64,000 nt of DNA from Hericium rajendrae (taxonomy: Eukaryota > Basidiomycota > Agaricomycetes > Russulales > Hericiaceae). Position 1 is the stretch's first letter, and every line of letters begins with the position of its first letter. Below are positions 59,824-64,000 of the stretch, one piece after another. The stretch spans positions 2,356,001 to 2,420,000 of the forward strand of contig CM065884.1 of NCBI GenBank assembly GCA_033439255.1. Reading direction: 5' to 3'. Under the pieces are notes generated by a model. That model was not told the DNA's origin. It searched no databases and was given only the letters and a program-made list of their open reading frames with translations. A program made the translations under genes and the position numbers.

Positions 59824-60029
59824 CTTGCAGGTGCTCAGTCCTGAGGAGGGGGATGATGTGAGGGTGTCCGGAGACAAGATGGTGTCTGGTGGACAAGGGT
59901 CAGCTGTCACCGATGATGACACGGGCATTCAGCGGATCTGGTGGGGTTAGTTCATTTTTATCTGTTCATGTATATACGTACCAGCTCTCACTCGTTTTTC
60001 CCTCGAGCTCTTAACTCAGTGTCTTCACC

Positions 60030-60500
60030 ATCATCTTTGCCTCTTGTCATGTGCACTCTTGGCTGCCTCTGACAAAGAACGAATGAATGCAGCCCAGTTT
60101 TGTGCCATTCTGGAAGAATCCCTCAAGAGCTCCCTCTCTGATCACCAGCTTGATCCCTCAGCCATCATTTTTCAGCAGGATCTTGATCCCAAGCACACAT
60201 CCCACCAAGCTGCACAGTGGTTCACCAAGAATTATATCAATTTACTCCCCTGGGCACCCTCTTCTCCAGACATGAATATTAGAGAACATGCAAGGGACCT
60301 TGTAGATCATGCTGTCTGCCACTGACCAGTCCATCCACGCAACATAGAGGAGTTGTGGCTTGCTTTGAAGGAGGAATGGGAGAATTTGGATATTGGGGTC
60401 ATTCAGAAACTTTATAGCACTCCCAGATTGGGTGAAGGCACTAAAGGCAGCTAGGGGTGGTTACACACATTACTGGTTTTTTTGGACTTTTCCTGAAATT
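60030..60500 (+). pseudogene. Tc1/mariner transposase remnant
   Basis: C-terminal half of the DDE domain: FQQDLDPKHTSHQAAQWF (the second catalytic D region, normally DNDPKHTS) and LLPWAPSSPDMN followed by a decayed region where the third acidic residue should be (the usual PIENLW is lost), then NIEELWLALKEEW and KLYSTPRLGEGTKG. The N-terminal half with the paired helix-turn-helix is absent, and a stop at about 60323 breaks the frame. No terminal repeats found. An old remnant next to the G2 tail. Confidence 0.8.
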
Positions 60501-60839
60501 GTTTAATACCCTCAAACTGCAACACAGTGACGCGTCGAGCATGGCATCACGTGGTCATGCAGCACATATTCATCAAGATCTATTTACTGAAGTTTCTATA
60601 ATACTCGCTCGATCTACTTGAATTTACGTTTTTATGTCGAAGTGGCAGAGTGTGCATTCTTTTCGCACGCCACTATATGAATTAAGTCCATGGCTTCAGC
60701 ACTTTTGCAGGCATTGCATTGTAACAAAGAAAAACAGTTGTTGAACTCGTCAAACAATGGGCATGTCAGTCCATATGTTAGGATTCTCGAGTACCCTGGC
60801 AAGAGTGGCAAAGCATTATTGCTGTGAATATTGAATATT
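60501..60839. other. Intergenic, 3' flank of gamma-tubulin
   Basis: No gene recognised. A minus-strand frame, 60856-60632, runs on from the gamma-tubulin end and might be an alternative last exon, but it does not resemble the family. Confidence 0.4.
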
Positions 60840-62641
60840 TTAAATGTCACATACATAACCTATATATTCAGGGCTCTCACAGGCCTTGTATTCTTTCAAT
60901 AACTCTTCAGCGGTTGCTCTGTCGGATAATCTAGTTTGAGTCAAGGCATCGTTATTGTTGTTCGACACGCACCGCGCATCGTCAAACTCTTCCAAGCCAT
61001 TCTCAAACATTTTCTCCTTCTTGTATTGCTCTAAAAATGCATTTCGCTTACGCAGCCGATCAAACTGATCAAGTATGCGCTTGAAGAGCTAGGCGGTGAA
61101 ATGTTTCTGTTAGTTCACCGATGATGTGGCAAATAAGACTTACTGAAGCAACACTGGTGTGATTTGCTAGCATAAGACCACTCACTCGGTGATTTGTAAC
61201 CACGTAAGGCGATCGACGGGTTAAAGCGACCTGAATAGAAGCTGGCCCCCACGGAATGAAGTTGGCAAGCTGTCGCTCCCGTATTCGTAGGAGAGATTGA
61301 TGGACCTATAGTAGTACAATGAACTTTGGGCACCATGGGCAACTATGTTGGCCTTACATCCGTTGGATCCACATCGCCTTGTATAATGTTCAGGATAGAT
61401 ACATAGCAGGCAGTTTTGCTCGCTGAAGTTGATACCATACGGTTCTTAGGTTGAAGCAGGCGACGCATTACGTCTAGTACTGTTGTTCTTCTCACTGGCT
61501 TCGCCTGAAAAGCAATGAGTGAGGCTGTCGCATACGTGGCAAGAAACGGGACCAACCTTATCGGGTTGATCACTGGTGAAAGGGGTATAGGAAGTCATGA
61601 GGAAATGACAGCGGGGAGTTGGAATGAGAGAAGCGATGATGCCAACGAGGTCGTTGTTCATGTATCCAGGATATCGGAGGGTTTGCGTGCTCGCTGCCAT
61701 GACCGTTGCTACCTGGGAATCGTGACTTGGTCGTAAGATACAGATTGTTATGTTACACGGAATATAGCATACCAACTGATTTGTCTGGTCAAACGAGGGT
61801 GTCTGGATATGTAAACGATCCGCATTGATTCTTGCAAGTGCGCCGTTGTCCAGGACCACCACGGAATCCGCATGATTTGTTAGTCGTTTTAAAGTCAACA
61901 GTGCATTGTATGGTTGCACAACGACGTCTCCCTCTTGAGCGTTAGGAAAAACGGAATATGTCTGAATGAGTTTTTTGGGGAATTTGTCGTTAAGACGCTC
62001 CAGAAGAAATGAACCAAGGCCGGAACCAGTACCGCCAGCGATGGAATGCATAAGCATAAATCCCTGCCTCAGTCAAAGGTTAGTGGCGGCAGGATCGGAG
62101 CATCAAACATAACTACGTACCTCGAGAGAATCACTTCCCTCAGCTTCTCGGTCAACCATTTCCATTATATCTTCATACAAGCGCTCGCCTGCGGAATAGC
62201 CCTGGGCCCAATTATTTCCAGCACCACCACCATCCTTGGACAAAAATATGTTTTCAGGGTTATACAGATTCGCGAAAGGTGAGGCTAAGATGTTGTTGAT
62301 CACCTATAATGTGTACAAGCGGGCGGGCCATATGAGAATGACAGCTGGATGAGAATGACATTCCAAACAGTCATACCCGTGGCTCAAGATCCACTAAAAT
62401 GGAACGCGGGATATAATGCTCGTCGTCAGCTTGATAAAAGAATACGTCTTTGCGATCCCCTCCTTCAATTGCCCACTCTTCAAGGATGCCTTCTCTGTTA
62501 ATACCGTGCTCCGCACATAGGCGTTGCCAGAAGACAGAACCCACTGAAAACCATTAATATATCGTAAACATTTTTCGGGAATTGTTGCGTACTTTGGTTT
62601 CCACATTGTCCAATCTGAACCGTGACAATCTCGCGTGGCAT
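60840..62641 (-). CDS. Gamma-tubulin
   Basis: Nucleates microtubules at the spindle pole body as part of the gamma-tubulin complex. Exons on the minus strand: 62641-62593, 62543-62377, 62303-62121, 62063-61773, 61712-61557, 61504-61358, 61305-61144, 61088-60973 and 60918-60840; 1350 bases, 449 residues, the usual family length. Family marks: [16 protein letters not shown] at the start (beta-tubulins begin MREIVH), [32 protein letters not shown], the GTP-binding [43 protein letters not shown], and a C-terminal [20 protein letters not shown]. The last intron (60972-60919) was placed to give this conserved end. The final residues after SPEYI (GYVCDI) are less certain, since the family usually ends YISWG. 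No breaks. Confidence 0.94.
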
Positions 62642-64000
62642 ACTATAATCCGAGATTACTCGGTAGAAGAAGTTTGAGTAAGTAAGTGAAAGTGAATGCA
62701 ATGATGCTCTCACGATTACGTAAGCGGTTTGGAATGGCGGTCACCCTATACTATCCGTAGATGGGAGTTGGATTTGAGACTAGAGATGGTTTTTTGGATT
62801 TCGACAACTTCCACTACGAACTTGACAGCCAAAATACTCACACGTGATGTCTTGGATACTCTGAATATGATTCTGCTTTTTTTCGATTTGTTGTTCGAGG
62901 GTGAACGAGTCAAACGTCATAAAGTGCCGAAAAGTGCACTTTTCTGCGAGCAAATGGTCCAGTTCCACAAGATCGGACAGACTTCTGCCTCCGAAAAAAA
63001 TTAGACCAGGGAAAGTGCACCTGCTCCATAAGAAAACACATTTCTCCGTGACAAGTTTCGCACCAGGAGGTAGGAATCTCGACGTCCTGGCATGGAGGAG
63101 GCTAGCTAAGCGTGACTGCAGCCACCGGCACTCGCTCGGCGCAGGCGTTGCTTTCGATGTCCGACGTCTCATGCGCCCGCTATTCTCGCCTACTTGCCGT
63201 CGGACTTGTAAGTCGGCATACGTGACTGACCGTGACAAGTCCCCGGCGAAATTGACCAACTCCCGTTCAGAGGGCCATTTGCGACCCCCCCTCCTCGGTC
63301 ACTGCCCGACACAACTGCATGCCCTTCGAAAAATCGGGAAAAAGCACATTCATAAAATTGAGATATTTTCCCCATCATGTATGTAAAAATTTCAGCGAGA
63401 TGTGTTGTGTGTAGAGCAGCACAACGCAAATAGTGAAAAGCTGACCAACTCTGGTGTATGCATAGTAGGTGTGCGGTAACAGGACCTAACTGAATTTGAA
63501 ATTGACCTATGTATGTAAGCAAATAACATTAAATATCGGGCCGAGAATAAGTGCCTGTTCTATCAGAGGCTCGACACTGGCCCATCAGCAAAAGTGTGAA
63601 AAAATGCTAAGGGCTTACAATGGTATGTAAGGGTTTACAAAGGTCACAATCTCCATCATCTGGTGAGGATGCCACATTTCGTCCCAAGGCTATGTACATG
63701 TACCATATGAATTTGCCATGCTCATAATCGGAGCCAATCCTTCCCGGACTTATCAGCCTTGCCAAGGCTTAGCCACAGATGAGACTTGTCCATCGACATG
63801 GTATGCGTGTATAGTACAAGTGAAAGAAAACTAAGCTTGCTGCCCAAGACAGCCACAAGCCTAGTCTTGTTTCCGCTGTTCTAGGAGAGATTTTTGCACT
63901 CTGATTCTGAGATGCAGGGAGGGCCCGGAGGGGGATAGGGACCGGTGGAATGGATCGTGCCACAATTTGGATCATTCTGAGTCAGAGTTGATTGTCAGAG
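62642..64000. other. Intergenic, upstream of gamma-tubulin, no gene recognised
   Basis: Frames overlap on both strands (62901-63386 plus, 63259-62780 minus), but neither shows a known domain. A perfect 16-bp palindrome, GAAAAGTGCACTTTTC, lies at 62929-62944, with a related AAAGTGCAC at about 63015. The remainder to 64000 shows nothing distinctive. Confidence 0.4.

Larger units (their letters stand above)
51197..59940 (+). mobile_element. Ty3/gypsy chromovirus fossil, gag to chromodomain (G2)
   Basis: Parts in order: gag with a Cys/His knuckle-like stretch (51.2-52.0 kb), protease remnant (about 52.6-52.9 kb), reverse transcriptase and RNase H (about 53.8-55.2 kb, with YLDDILIF in the catalytic core), integrase (zinc-binding His/Cys region near 55.6 kb, core to 56.4 kb) and a C-terminal chromodomain (YDIKDILDCC region, 56.52-56.81 kb), which marks a chromovirus. 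It is broken: roughly five to eight frame interruptions plus insertions of a 182-bp MITE, MITE M6 and P5. A tail of it continues after P5 to about 59.94 kb. LTRs were not found. Old; older than M6 and P5. Confidence 0.85.

Noticed and set aside
62780-63386. Opposing frames of 159-161 codons upstream of gamma-tubulin
   Set aside because: No domain, no clear introns or promoter, and neither strand is favoured. Left as intergenic.

Overview
The window reads as nuclear DNA of a repeat-rich basidiomycete fungus, most likely an Agaricomycete. The evidence is genes split by many introns of about 45-70 bp with GT-AG ends, fungal forms of V-ATPase subunit H, Ydj1/Mas5, Met30/SconB and gamma-tubulin, and a Plavaka-type (CMC superfamily) transposase of the kind common in mushrooms. 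I cannot name the genus from sequence alone.

Four ordinary host genes sit at the two ends. On the left are VMA13 (732-2577, minus, 11 exons), a YDJ1/MAS5-like DnaJ (7133-8608, minus, 6 exons) and, divergent from it, a MET30/SCONB-like F-box WD40 gene (8886-11209, plus, 3 exons). On the right is gamma-tubulin (60840-62641, minus, 9 exons). All four exon sets sum to a multiple of three. They are housekeeping genes with no shared pathway: vacuolar acidification, protein folding, SCF ubiquitin ligase control and microtubule nucleation.

The roughly 48 kb between them (12-60.5 kb) is a nest of mobile elements. The main find is two families of large, apparently non-autonomous inverted-repeat elements. 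Family P has five complete copies of 2.66-3.08 kb (P1-P5) plus one end fragment. It has CATCTGRAAAA termini and an exact 2-bp target duplication at every complete copy. It shares its ends with a 1.98-kb element (P0) that carries a partial Plavaka-type transposase. Each P element has AT-rich ends full of AGCTATG words, a TATA box followed by a CT-rich first exon and tiny exons holding ATTTTCGCTTTTT, a divergent unit with a 44-49-nt intron whose 3' splice site abuts a covarying hairpin, an RFX-like palindrome around TTGCCAYGGCAA, and a GC-rich arm. Family C (two copies of about 3.5 kb before nested insertions, 8-bp target duplications) independently has the same layout of AT-rich centre, divergent spliced units and GC-rich arms.

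Around these lie a 399-bp MITE family (three exact-length copies and three relatives), a 1.5-kb hAT-like element, a young LTR element with no recognisable pol (487-bp LTRs, TSD catgc), remains of two or three Ty3/gypsy elements including a chromovirus with chromodomain, a Tc1/mariner remnant, and broken repeat-associated genes of unknown function (12.1-23.3 kb minus; 26.2-37.9 kb plus). P and C elements have inserted into all of these, which gives a readable insertion order.
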